Shown here: positions 24,745 to 32,765 of the stretch, in pieces
Numbering within the stretch: the first letter of the stretch is position 1
Layout: each line of letters opens with the position of its first letter
Assembly: GCA_020847635.1 (NCBI GenBank)
Contig: JADLBQ010000086.1
Location: 1 to 64,000 of the forward strand
Direction of reading: 5' to 3'
DNA length: 64,000 nt
From: Bacteroidia bacterium
GTDB taxonomy: Bacteria; Bacteroidota; Bacteroidia; AKYH767-A; OLB10
Program-made: the position numbers and the translations under genes
Notes under the pieces: generated by a model
Told to the model about the DNA's origin: nothing
Databases searched by the model: none
What the model saw: only the letters and a program-made list of their open reading frames with translations

Positions 24745-26091
24745 ATGAAAAGCTATGTGATCCGTAATGCAGCAATTGTTAACGAAGGAAAGATTGATTA
24801 CGGAGATTTATTGATTAAAGGCGGCAGAATTGAAAAAACAGGAAAGCAATTGGAGATTCCTGAACAGGTCGAAGAAATTAATGCCGAAGGATTGTATCTT
24901 ATGCCCGGTGTCATTGATGATCAAGTACATTTTCGTGAACCCGGGCTGACTCACAAAGCTGAAATCTATTCCGAATCCAGAGCTGCTGTGGCAGGAGGTA
25001 TTACCTCATATATGGAAATGCCCAATACTTTACCCAATACATTAACTCAACAGCTGCTTGAAGAAAAATACCAGTTGGCTTCAAAAAAATCATTAGCTAA
25101 CTACTCTTTTTATATGGGTGTGTCAAATGACAATCTGAATGAAGTCTTGAAAACAGATTCGACCCATGTTTGTGGAATAAAAATATTTATGGGTTCCTCA
25201 ACCGGTAATATGCTGGTTGATAAAGCTGAAACGCTTGAGGCTGTCTTTTCCAACTCGCCTATGCTGATTGCCACGCATTGTGAAGATGAAGCAACTATCA
25301 GGCATAACTTAGAAAGATTCAAAATGGAATACGGAGAAGATATCCCAATGTGGTGTCATCCGTTAATCAGAAATGAGGAGGCATGTTATTTATCATCCTC
25401 TTTTGCTCTCTCATTGGCTAAGAAGCATGGTTCACGGCTCCATGTCCTACATGTTTCAACAGCTAAAGAAACCGGATTGTTTGACAACATGCATCCCCTG
25501 AAGATGAAGAAAATTACATCTGAAGCCTGCATTCATCACCTTTGGTTTAGTGATGAAGATTACCAGCAACTTGGTAAACTTATAAAGTGGAATCCGGCAA
25601 TAAAAACAAAAGCAGACCGTGACGGGCTTTTAAAAGGATTGCTCGATAACAGGATTGATGTTATTGCAACGGATCATGCTCCGCATACATGGAAAGAGAA
25701 AAACCAACCCTATAGTAAAGCTCCTTCCGGGGGCCCGTTGGTGCAGCATGCCTTACAGGTAATGCTGGAATTGTATAAGCAGGGAAAAATTCCAATTGAT
25801 CGGGTAGTAGAAAAAATGAGTCATGCCGTTGCGGACTGTTTCAGCATTAATGAGCGGGGTTACATTCGTGAAGGCTATTATGCCGATCTTGTTCTTGTAG
25901 ATCTGAATAAAAGACAAAGAGTAACTAAAGAGAATCTGCTGTACAAGTGCAGGTGGTCGCCTTTTGAAGGAACTGAATTTTCTTCAACAGTAACTCATAC
26001 ATTTGTGAATGGCCATTTGGCATTTAATAAGGGTAGCTTTGACGAAGCACAGTTAGGAATGAGAATGACTTTTAGCCCCCACCACTCATGA
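24745..26091 (+). CDS. pyrC: Dihydroorotase (amidohydrolase superfamily)
   Basis: Closes carbamoyl-aspartate to dihydroorotate in pyrimidine synthesis. The 448-aa protein is of the longer class I type. Metal-binding and catalytic motifs: DDQVHFREPG (HxR), the carboxylated-Lys strand CGIKIFMGSSTGN, ATHCEDE, HVLHVSTAKE, and ATDHAPHTWKEK with the catalytic Asp. HFRE plus GGITSYMEMPNT separates it from hydantoinases and allantoinases, though these relatives cannot be fully excluded. Its stop overlaps the DUF4296 gene. The other pyrimidine genes, pyrR-pyrB, are 17 kb away. Confidence 0.9.
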   Translation: MKSYVIRNAAIVNEGKIDYGDLLIKGGRIEKTGKQLEIPEQVEEINAEGLYLMPGVIDDQVHFREPGLTHKAEIYSESRAAVAGGITSYMEMPNTLPNTLTQQLLEEKYQLASKKSLANYSFYMGVSNDNLNEVLKTDSTHVCGIKIFMGSSTGNMLVDKAETLEAVFSNSPMLIATHCEDEATIRHNLERFKMEYGEDIPMWCHPLIRNEEACYLSSSFALSLAKKHGSRLHVLHVSTAKETGLFDNMHPLKMKKITSEACIHHLWFSDEDYQQLGKLIKWNPAIKTKADRDGLLKGLLDNRIDVIATDHAPHTWKEKNQPYSKAPSGGPLVQHALQVMLELYKQGKIPIDRVVEKMSHAVADCFSINERGYIREGYYADLVLVDLNKRQRVTKENLLYKCRWSPFEGTEFSSTVTHTFVNGHLAFNKGSFDEAQLGMRMTFSPHHS

Positions 26092-26435
26092 GAGGATTGA
26101 TCTTTATTCTTTTGCTTGCTGTTCAGGCCAGCTGTAGCCACACAGAAGAACGGGTACCTGATGATATCATTTCACCTGACAGCATGGTTATGATTCTGGC
26201 AGATTTCCATATTGCTGAAGCCATTGCAGGTGATGCTTCATTGTTTCAGCAAAAACCTGATATGAAAAAATCATTTTACAAGTATATTCTAACGCATCAT
26301 CAAATTAATTACCAGAAACTCAAATTGAGTTTGGATTATTATTCAGCCAGACCTAAACAGTTTTCTGCAATTTATGAGCAAGTGCTGAATGAGCTTAGTA
26401 AGCGGCAGGCTGAACAAAAATTTATCTCATCCTGA
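26088..26435 (+). CDS. DUF4296 lipoprotein
   Basis: Small lipoprotein of 115 aa with signal peptide and lipobox QASC (Cys16). The body is helical and matches the DUF4296 pattern common in Bacteroidota: IISPDSMVMILADFHIAEA near the N-terminus, then FYKYILTHHQINYQKLKLSLDYYS. Function unknown. The start overlaps the dihydroorotase stop (ATGA), a recurrent neighbourhood for this family. Its 3' end overlaps the convergent rRNA methylase gene by 14 bases. Confidence 0.85.
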   Translation: MRGLIFILLLAVQASCSHTEERVPDDIISPDSMVMILADFHIAEAIAGDASLFQQKPDMKKSFYKYILTHHQINYQKLKLSLDYYSARPKQFSAIYEQVLNELSKRQAEQKFISS

Positions 26436-27798
26436 TTCGCCAGCCGGACGGGTAATGATTGTTATAACGTGTTTGAGATTTTCGGGTAAAACCAAGTGGC
26501 AGGCCTTCAGTAAGCATCAGGCAGAATCCATCGGGATATTGAATCTGGAAATTGAAATGGGTTTCACCTCTCAGGTATTTTAATGCATCGGAGTGGCCAA
26601 GTTCAATCTGAGGAAATGCATCCTTTTTGAGGAACTGACTTTGGCTTACAGGATGTGCCGGAATGATTAACCCTGACTTGATTTCAGCAACTTCAACACC
26701 TGCAGTAACTGAATGAAGACTGTCATTAACCTGGTTCAGGACATTCACCAACTGGTCATTCATTGCATAGATCTTAAAGTCACTCTGAAAAAGATTGTAT
26801 CCGTCAGGAAGTTCTACCCAGGAAAGCTGTTTTGTTTCTGTTTCAGAAAGCTTTTTTAATGACTTATTAATCTTTTTTTTAATAGCAGATTTTGAAGGTT
26901 CGGTTTGATTACCTCCTTTGTATAAGGCCGAAATTGTGAAACCCTCGCCTCGAATTAAATGAGGCATTAAGCGATAGATCGGAGTACCATTTATATAAAT
27001 CACTTTAATTCCGTTGGTTGACTCCGGATTTAATCCGGCACTTCCGGCTATTTCAAAATTATCATGAAGGTGTTGAATCACACCCTCATTCTCTATAGTG
27101 TTGAAAGTACAGGTTGAATAAATGAACAAGCCTCCGGGTTTTAATGCTTTCCATGAATCGCTGATAATCCGCTTCTGCCTGGCAGCACACATCTCAACAC
27201 TCCTGGTTTTCCAGTTCATTGCTGATCTTGGATCCTTCCGGTACAATCCTTCGCCCGAACAGGGAGCATCACAGAGAATGATGTCAAACCACTCATGGCA
27301 GCAATTGAAATCAGCAGGATCATTATTGGTTATGATATAGTTGGGGAAGCCCCATTTTACAAGATTTTCCACCAATGCCGGAACCCTGGAACGAATGGCT
27401 TCATTTGAAATAAGAATGCTGTTGGGATGAAGCAGTGAGAGCAAGTGGGTCGACTTGCCGCCCGGTGAAGCACATAAATCAAGAACAGTTAACGGCTTAT
27501 TAGCTAGGTTAAGCTGCAGTATAAACTGCTCCAGAATCATTGAAGACGCTTCCTGGACCAGATAAGCTCCACTGTGAAATGCTGGATCAAGAGTAAATAC
27601 AGGCCGGTCTTTTAAATAATATCCGTATCGGCACCAAGGGACAGGATCCGTGTATTGGCACTCAGTTTGTTTTTCCGGATTTAACCGGATGCTGGTTACC
27701 GGCTTGGCCTGAAGGGAACTGAAAAAAAGTTCTGATTCATTACCTAATAGTGTGCGTATCCGTGCCGAAAAATCAGAAGTGAAATTTTCTGTTACCAT
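26422..27798 (-). CDS. RsmF-like 16S rRNA (cytosine-C5)-methyltransferase
   Basis: NOL1/NOP2/Sun-family m5C methyltransferase, 458 aa. The SAM-binding motif is VLDLCASPGGKSTHLL, and both Cys of the catalytic pair are present: CDAPCSGEGLYRKD and YSTCTFNTIENEG. The C-terminal region (LGHSDALKYLRGE..., then LPLGFTRKSQTRYNNHYPSGWRIR) matches the PUA-like end of RsmF, which methylates C1407. A YebU/RsmF assignment is likely but not proven. The start lies 7 bases inside the preceding TPM-domain gene, so it is the last gene of the lemA operon. Confidence 0.9.
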   Translation of the reverse strand: MVTENFTSDFSARIRTLLGNESELFFSSLQAKPVTSIRLNPEKQTECQYTDPVPWCRYGYYLKDRPVFTLDPAFHSGAYLVQEASSMILEQFILQLNLANKPLTVLDLCASPGGKSTHLLSLLHPNSILISNEAIRSRVPALVENLVKWGFPNYIITNNDPADFNCCHEWFDIILCDAPCSGEGLYRKDPRSAMNWKTRSVEMCAARQKRIISDSWKALKPGGLFIYSTCTFNTIENEGVIQHLHDNFEIAGSAGLNPESTNGIKVIYINGTPIYRLMPHLIRGEGFTISALYKGGNQTEPSKSAIKKKINKSLKKLSETETKQLSWVELPDGYNLFQSDFKIYAMNDQLVNVLNQVNDSLHSVTAGVEVAEIKSGLIIPAHPVSQSQFLKKDAFPQIELGHSDALKYLRGETHFNFQIQYPDGFCLMLTEGLPLGFTRKSQTRYNNHYPSGWRIRMR

Positions 27799-28595
27799 TT
27801 TCCGCCAGCTCCTCCGCCACCAAAAGAACCACCTCCGAAACCACCAAAGCCTCCTGAACTTCCTGAATTAAAGCCGCCATACCGCTTAAAGGAACCACTG
27901 CCTGAGTTAAAAGTATTCCACTTATTACTTTGTATTCTGCGAGCATTGTTTATCAACTGCCATGCAGTCAGAAGGTCAATTCCATTGGTCTTAGCATATG
28001 TTTTTGCCTTTCTATAAGAAGAAATGAAACTAACCAGGAAGATCAGAATAATAATTATCACGATAATTAGAATGGAACTTGGAAAAGGTTCTTTAAGGTT
28101 ATCAGCTTTAAATTCACCGGAGGCCAGTTTCATGATTGTGGTTGTTGCCTCATCAAGTCCACCATAAAAATTATTCGCCCGGAAGGCAGGAATGATTTGT
28201 TTCTCAATAATACGTTTAGCAAGCGCATCCGGAACCGGTCCTTCCAGCCCACGGCCAGTTGCAATAAATACTTCCCGGTCGTCTTTTGCAACCAGAATCA
28301 CAGCTCCGTTGTCTTTTTGCTTTCTGCCGACTCCCCATTTATCACCAAGTTCAAATGCAAACTGACTGATGGGATAGCCGTCTAGTGTCGAAATAATTAC
28401 AACTGTAATCTGGGTGGATGTGGTGTCATTATAAGCTACCAACTTTGCTTCAAGTGCAGTTATCTCAGAAGCACTTAACGTATTGGTAAAATCATTTACC
28501 AGTTGAGGAGGATCAGGGCGGGGAGGTATTTGCTGAGAATAACCACTCTGAAACAGGAAAGTCAGAACGATAAACAGAAAGAATTTTCTCAGCAT
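27792..28595 (-). CDS. TPM-domain membrane protein with glycine-rich tail
   Basis: The ATG at 28595 gives 267 aa; the longer frame starts with a TTG. Signal peptide (ends GYSQ), an extracytoplasmic TPM domain (VNDFTNTLSASEITALEAKL..., STQITVVIISTLDGYPISQFAFELGDKWGVG, GRGLEGPVPDA), a membrane helix (SILIIVIIIILIFLVSFI, about residues 174-191) and a C-terminal Gly/Phe/Ser-rich stretch ending in GGKW. TPM domains act as phosphatases in plants and as quality-control or assembly factors elsewhere. It is the third gene of the operon lemA-TPM-TPM-rRNA methylase, 12 bases after the second TPM gene. Role in stress or envelope assembly is inference. Confidence 0.85.
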   Translation of the reverse strand: MLRKFFLFIVLTFLFQSGYSQQIPPRPDPPQLVNDFTNTLSASEITALEAKLVAYNDTTSTQITVVIISTLDGYPISQFAFELGDKWGVGRKQKDNGAVILVAKDDREVFIATGRGLEGPVPDALAKRIIEKQIIPAFRANNFYGGLDEATTTIMKLASGEFKADNLKEPFPSSILIIVIIIILIFLVSFISSYRKAKTYAKTNGIDLLTAWQLINNARRIQSNKWNTFNSGSGSFKRYGGFNSGSSGGFGGFGGGSFGGGGAGGKW

Positions 28596-28607
28596 AATCA
28601 ACTTTAT

Positions 28608-29045
28608 TTATTTCAGGCCTAAAAGAATGCTATCCGGGAGTTCATTTTTATCATCCGGTCCAATCGGGAAATGAATAATCAGCTGTTCGACTGCACGGTT
28701 AACAGCATGAATAATTCCTTCCTTTAACTGTCCTGCTGAAAAGAAAACTACCATTTCATTCTTTACCGTATTCCAGAACGCATCCTTTACAACCTGATGA
28801 ATTCCCGAATCTCCGATAATAGCACACTGATGATCATCAATGCTTACATAAATCAGTACGCCATTGCGGTTTATTGTTTTGTGCATATTCAATTTCTCAA
28901 ATGCAAAGGCTGCCCGGTCAAGTACGTTGCCTTTACATCTGGATTCAAGCAGTACCCTGATTTCTGCAGATGTCTTCCTCTCAGCTATTTTGACAGATTC
29001 TTTTATCTCATTTAAAACAGAATCGGGAACTGAATGCCAGCGCAT
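28608..29045 (-). CDS. Soluble TPM-domain protein
   Basis: A 145-aa TPM (DUF477-like) domain without signal peptide: VKIAERKTSAEIRVLLESRC, DRAAFAFEKLNMHKTINRNGVLIYVSIDDHQCAIIGDSGIH and a C-terminal helix GIIHAVNRAVEQLIIHFPI. The ATG at 29045 is chosen because the longer frame runs into the 3' end of lemA. It lies 16 bases after lemA. Pairs of one cytoplasmic and one membrane TPM protein behind lemA are common in the phylum; the biochemical job is unknown. Confidence 0.85.
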   Translation of the reverse strand: MRWHSVPDSVLNEIKESVKIAERKTSAEIRVLLESRCKGNVLDRAAFAFEKLNMHKTINRNGVLIYVSIDDHQCAIIGDSGIHQVVKDAFWNTVKNEMVVFFSAGQLKEGIIHAVNRAVEQLIIHFPIGPDDKNELPDSILLGLK

Positions 29046-29061
29046 ACCAGAAATTCTCACT

Positions 29062-29649
29062 TCAGAACTGAACCTTAGGAGCAGTTGCTGCAGCATCATC
29101 CGCTTTAAAATAACTCTTTGATTGGAAGCCAAAAACTGAAGCCAGCAGATTTACCGGGAAATGCCGAATGTTAGTATTGTAGTTTTGTGATGCCGTATTA
29201 AAATCAGTCCGTGCCTTGGCAATTCTGTTTTCAGTACCTTCCAGTTGAGCCTGAAGTTCAAGAAAATTCTGATTTGCTTTTAAATCCGGATAGTTTTCTG
29301 CTACAGCCAATAACCTGCCTAATGCAGAGCTCATCTGAGATTGAGCAGCCTGAAATTCTTGTAGCTTTTCAGGTGTCAGGTTTGTTGGGTCAACTGTTAC
29401 CTGGGTTGCTTTGGCTCGTGCTTCAACCACATTGGTTAGTGTTGTTTGTTCAAAGTTGGCATAACCTTTAACAGTGTTTACGAGGTTGTCAATCAGATCA
29501 AGCCTCCGTTGATATTGAGTCTCAACATCTGACCAGGCCTTTTTAACGCCCTCATCCAGAGTGACAATCTTATTGTATGCATTTTTTATGAACAAGTAAA
29601 GTGAGAAGGCAAGTAGGACCAGAATGCCAACGGTAATCCATTTTTTCAT
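29062..29649 (-). CDS. lemA: LemA family protein
   Basis: Membrane-anchored helical-bundle protein of 195 aa. N-terminal membrane helix (ITVGILVLLAFSLYLFI), then the family signature NKIVTLDEGVKKAWSDVETQYQRRLDLIDNLVNTVKGYA and LLAVAENYPDLKANQNFLELQAQLEGTENRIAKARTDFN. The C-terminus (FPVNLLASVFGF) is also typical. LemA proteins are implicated in envelope stress sensing in other bacteria, but the mechanism is unclear. First gene of a four-gene operon. A perfect TATTTTTG box lies 20 bases upstream. Confidence 0.93.
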   Translation of the reverse strand: MKKWITVGILVLLAFSLYLFIKNAYNKIVTLDEGVKKAWSDVETQYQRRLDLIDNLVNTVKGYANFEQTTLTNVVEARAKATQVTVDPTNLTPEKLQEFQAAQSQMSSALGRLLAVAENYPDLKANQNFLELQAQLEGTENRIAKARTDFNTASQNYNTNIRHFPVNLLASVFGFQSKSYFKADDAAATAPKVQF

Positions 29650-29669
29650 TGTAGTTGATTTTACAGATG

Positions 29670-29677
29670 CAAAAATA
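29670..29677 (-). promoter_or_regulatory. -7 promoter box of the lemA operon
   Basis: TATTTTTG on the minus strand, exact consensus, 20 bases before the lemA ATG. Confidence 0.55.
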
Positions 29678-30208
29678 TTTAAATGAGAGAATTAAGAAAA
29701 TTCTGTTGCACCTTTATTATTCTTCATGTAAACTACTGCGGTATCGTGTTTGCAGAAGAAAACACAATGGAATTAAGTCTGAGTTTTTAACAACTCTTTC
29801 TCAACTGGTTACCTCAGAAATATGCATTTAATTTTCTGTGCAGTTTAACTAAACGGATTGCCCAGCCTCACTATTACAGAGGGGAAAGAAGTTTTGATTT
29901 AAAAATAACCCTTTGTTACAGATAGAAAATGATATATAAATCAGTTCTAAGTATTTGGCTTGCAATTATTTAGGAGTACAATACAAGTTGCCTTGATTCG
30001 TGGCTGCACTCTGGTAATAATCAGTTACCTGAAGTTCCATCAGTAAAATGAGTTTGATCGTTAGAGATATTTTCAGAGCAGGAACAACGTTACTGACTGT
30101 CGTTTCCGGGAGTGAAAGAGCTGTTAACAACTTGTATGAGGATTGGTGTAAAACCTGATTACAACACTATTTACTTTGACAACACAATCTAAAAAACAAA
30201 AAAACGTC
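29678..30208. other. Long AT-rich intergenic region before the SWIB-domain gene
   Basis: About 530 bases between divergent genes. I see no tRNA, repeat or convincing gene. A 36-codon open frame (30048-30158, plus) is too short to support. An imperfect box (TTACTTTG, 30171-30178) precedes the SWIB start by about 30 bases. The length of this untranslated region is unusual in an otherwise compact window. Confidence 0.4.
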
Positions 30209-30541
30209 ATGGCAAAAAAACCAGCAAAAAAAGCAGCTAAAAAAACAGTAAAGAAAGCAGCTAAAAAAACAGCAAAGCCAAAAGCAAAACGTAAACCGAA
30301 TGCAGCCTTTATGAAGCCGCTGACAATCGGTGAAGCACTTCATCCAATAGTGGGAAGTAAACCAATACCTCGTACCGAAGTGGTAAAAAAACTTTGGGAG
30401 TACATTCGCAAAAACAAACTGCAGGATTCAAAAGAAAAGCGTAATATTAATGCTGATTCCAACCTGCAAAAAGTTTTTGGTGGCAAGAAAACAGTTAGCA
30501 TGTTTGAAATGACCAAGCATGTGAGCAAACACTTATCGTAA
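30209..30541 (+). CDS. SWIB/MDM2-domain protein with histone-H1-like lysine-rich tail
   Basis: The 110-aa product starts at the ATG at 30209; the longer frame uses a TTG. The first 32 residues are almost entirely Lys, Ala and Pro (AKKPAKKAAKKTVKKAAKK), like the tail of bacterial H1-type proteins. Residues about 33-108 are a SWIB/MDM2 fold: FMKPLTIGEALHPIVG, IPRTEVVKKLWEYIRKNKLQDSKEKRNINAD, LQKVFGGKKTVSMFEMTKHVSKHL. In eukaryotes SWIB domains belong to chromatin-remodelling complexes; bacterial versions are poorly studied. A DNA- or RNA-binding nucleoid role is inferred. Single gene with its own strong terminator. Confidence 0.9.
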   Translation: MAKKPAKKAAKKTVKKAAKKTAKPKAKRKPNAAFMKPLTIGEALHPIVGSKPIPRTEVVKKLWEYIRKNKLQDSKEKRNINADSNLQKVFGGKKTVSMFEMTKHVSKHLS

Positions 30542-30563
30542 TTATTAATAGATAGTAAGTATT

Positions 30564-30594
30564 AAAACGGAAGCTTCGGCTTCCGTTTTTTTTT
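30564..30594 (+). terminator. Intrinsic terminator of the SWIB-domain gene
   Basis: An 11-base stem (AAAACGGAAGC/GCTTCCGTTTT) closed by a TTCG tetraloop at 30575-30578, running straight into nine T residues. Textbook rho-independent terminator. Confidence 0.95.
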
Positions 30595-30729
30595 CCTCCG
30601 TTATGAATACTTTATTGGTGGGTGATGAGTTTTTGTAAAATGCATTTTAATAAGGCCGAAGCGATATGGAAGCCCATTCAACTGGGTAAGTAAGGGGCAT
30701 CTGTCAGTAGGGTAAAAATATTTTTAACA

Positions 30730-30755
30730 GAAACTATGCAAACCAGAATAGTTTC
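30730..30755. promoter_or_regulatory. Candidate TetR operator
   Basis: Perfect inverted repeat GAAACTAT-N10-ATAGTTTC directly upstream of and partly abutting the -7 box of the tetR gene. Spacing (26 bases overall) and position suit autoregulation of the efflux operon by the adjacent TetR protein. Confidence 0.55.
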
Positions 30756-30757
30756 CA

Positions 30758-30765
30758 TAGTTTTG
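30758..30765 (+). promoter_or_regulatory. -7 promoter box of the tetR-efflux operon
   Basis: TAGTTTTG, exact consensus, 7 bases before the tetR ATG. It predicts a nearly leaderless message. It lies next to the candidate operator. Confidence 0.6.
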
Positions 30766-30772
30766 CACCCCC

Positions 30773-31408
30773 ATGAAAAACAACACCGCGTCAGAAGATC
30801 TGAAATCCAGAATTCAACAGACTGCTGAACTGCTTTTTTTTAGGCATGGTATTAAATCCGTAACGATGGATGATATTGCCGCCCATCTTGGTATTTCAAA
30901 GAAGACATTATACAGGGAATTTAGAAATAAAGATAAGTTAGTTACAACACTGCTGGAAGTTAAATTAAAAGACGAAGTATGTAATTCAGAGAAGATTCTT
31001 CAAGTTGCTGCCAACTCGATTGAATGGTTCATGCTATTAATGCAGCAAACTGAAAACCTGATTAATGCAATTAATCCTGTCTTGTTCTATGAACTCAGGA
31101 AATATCATTTCCAAGCATGGAAAACTTATCTTGATTTCAGAGAACGAGTCATTCGGCAGTCTGTAGTTGAAATGATTAAACGGGGAAAATCAGAAGGATT
31201 GGTTCGTCCTGATGTTGACGCAGAAATAATGGGCCAGTATCGGGTAGTGCAGGTTGATATGCTCTTTGACAATCATTCCTTTCCGTCCGATAAATTCAAA
31301 ATAGCAAGAGTTCAGTTAGTCCTGCTTGAACATTTCCTTTACGGCATTTGTACCTTGAAAGGATACAAACTCATCAATAAGTACAAACAAATTATTGAAG
31401 CAGAATAA
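30773..31408 (+). CDS. TetR/AcrR-family transcriptional regulator
   Basis: Likely local repressor of the efflux operon it heads. The 211-aa protein has the TetR N-terminal helix-turn-helix: IQQTAELLFFRHGIKSVTMDDIAAHLGISKKTLYREFRNKDKLV (about residues 13-56). The C-terminal ligand domain is helical and divergent, so the inducer cannot be named. A 26-base inverted repeat overlaps its promoter. tolC starts four bases after its stop, so regulator and pump share a transcript. Confidence 0.92.
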   Translation: MKNNTASEDLKSRIQQTAELLFFRHGIKSVTMDDIAAHLGISKKTLYREFRNKDKLVTTLLEVKLKDEVCNSEKILQVAANSIEWFMLLMQQTENLINAINPVLFYELRKYHFQAWKTYLDFRERVIRQSVVEMIKRGKSEGLVRPDVDAEIMGQYRVVQVDMLFDNHSFPSDKFKIARVQLVLLEHFLYGICTLKGYKLINKYKQIIEAE

Positions 31409-31412
31409 CTTT

Positions 31413-32750
31413 ATGTTATCAAAACGATTAATATTTAGCATAGCTGTTATACTTAGCAAGCAGCTGCTGCACGCCCAGTCATTCACTGTTCAACAGGCTG
31501 TTGAATTTGCAATTCAGCATGACGTTACAACACAAAATGCAGCAATTGACCGCGAAATAGCTAATAAAAAAGTGAATGAATTGATTGGAATCGGGCTACC
31601 CCAGATTAACATAGAAGCCGACCTCCAGAAATTTCTAAAAATTCCGACTACGTTTGTTCCGGTCGAATTTTTCGGAGGTCCACCGGGTACCTATATGCCG
31701 ATTCAGTTTGGACAGAATTATGCTGCAAATGCCGGAGTCTCTGTCAGTCAGCTTTTATTTGACGGTTCTTATCTGGTCGGGGTTCAGGCATCTCGGATTT
31801 ATGCCGATTTGGCCAGAAAAGGCTATGAGCAAACAAAAATTGAGACTGCCCAGAAAGTGATTAAAGCGTATTATTCAGCTCTGGTCAATGAAGAACACTA
31901 TGAACTGTTAAAGGCAAATACAGAAAGGCTAAAAAAACTAAAAGAGGATACGAAAGCACTTTATGTAAATGGCTTTGTGGAAAAAATGGATATGGACAGG
32001 GTTGAGGTTGCTTATAACAATGTGCTTACAAGCCGTGATCGGACACAACGGCTGATCCTTCTTTCAAAGGCCTTATTGAAATTTCAGATGGGGATGGAGC
32101 CTTCCGCAGAGATCTTGCTTGCAGATAGCCTTCAGTCGGCCAGGCTGGATGAGCAACTGATTGACGAATCGGCCATCCCTTTAAAAACGAGGATTGAATA
32201 CTCCATCCTCGAAACAACACTGAAGCTGCATCAACTGGAACTGAAAAAGAACAGGTTTGAATACCTGCCTTCACTGGCAGCTTATGGAACTTTCAGGTAT
32301 GATGCTTCCAGAAATGACTTTACAATCTTTGATAACTCCTACCGTTGGTTCCCAACTTCCCTTATTGGCCTTAAGCTTACCCTGCCAGTTTTTGACGGAT
32401 TGCAGAAACGATCCAGGATCCAGCAATCAAAACTGAATATTAATAAAATCGAAAACAGTTTTGCTGAATTATCCAGGGGTATTGAACTGGAAAATATGAA
32501 AGCCCAGACGGAACTGCTTAACAGTCTTTCAGCTCTACAGGTTCAAAAGGAGAACCGGAGCCTGGCAGCCGGAGTTGCCCGTGCAGCCAGAATCAAATAC
32601 GAGCAAGGCGTTGGATCAAATCTGGAAGTAATCTCAGCTGAGACTGACTTGCGTGAAGCCGAAACCAACTATTTCGCAGCCCTTTATCAGGCACTCATTG
32701 CTCAGACAGATTATAAAAAGGCCAAAGGGACTTTACTTAACAATTATTAG
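31413..32750 (+). CDS. TolC-family outer-membrane efflux protein
   Basis: Outer-membrane channel of a tripartite RND pump, 445 aa from the ATG at 31413. Signal peptide ends at HAQ. Two OEP repeats are visible through their long helices (AAIDREIANKKVNELIGIGLPQINIEAD..., and the second starting IPLKTRIEYSILETTLKLHQLELKKNRFEYLPSLAAYG), ending in SAETDLREAETNYFAALYQALIAQTDYKKAKG. Second gene of the operon tetR-tolC-hlyD-acrB. Confidence 0.93.
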   Translation: MLSKRLIFSIAVILSKQLLHAQSFTVQQAVEFAIQHDVTTQNAAIDREIANKKVNELIGIGLPQINIEADLQKFLKIPTTFVPVEFFGGPPGTYMPIQFGQNYAANAGVSVSQLLFDGSYLVGVQASRIYADLARKGYEQTKIETAQKVIKAYYSALVNEEHYELLKANTERLKKLKEDTKALYVNGFVEKMDMDRVEVAYNNVLTSRDRTQRLILLSKALLKFQMGMEPSAEILLADSLQSARLDEQLIDESAIPLKTRIEYSILETTLKLHQLELKKNRFEYLPSLAAYGTFRYDASRNDFTIFDNSYRWFPTSLIGLKLTLPVFDGLQKRSRIQQSKLNINKIENSFAELSRGIELENMKAQTELLNSLSALQVQKENRSLAAGVARAARIKYEQGVGSNLEVISAETDLREAETNYFAALYQALIAQTDYKKAKGTLLNNY

Positions 32751-32765
32751 CAGAATCTACAATTT

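Noticed and set aside
30048-30158. A 36-codon open frame (MSLIVRDIF...) upstream of the SWIB gene
   Set aside because: Too short, no promoter box or family resemblance, and the surrounding region shows no other coding signal; expected by chance in 530 bases.
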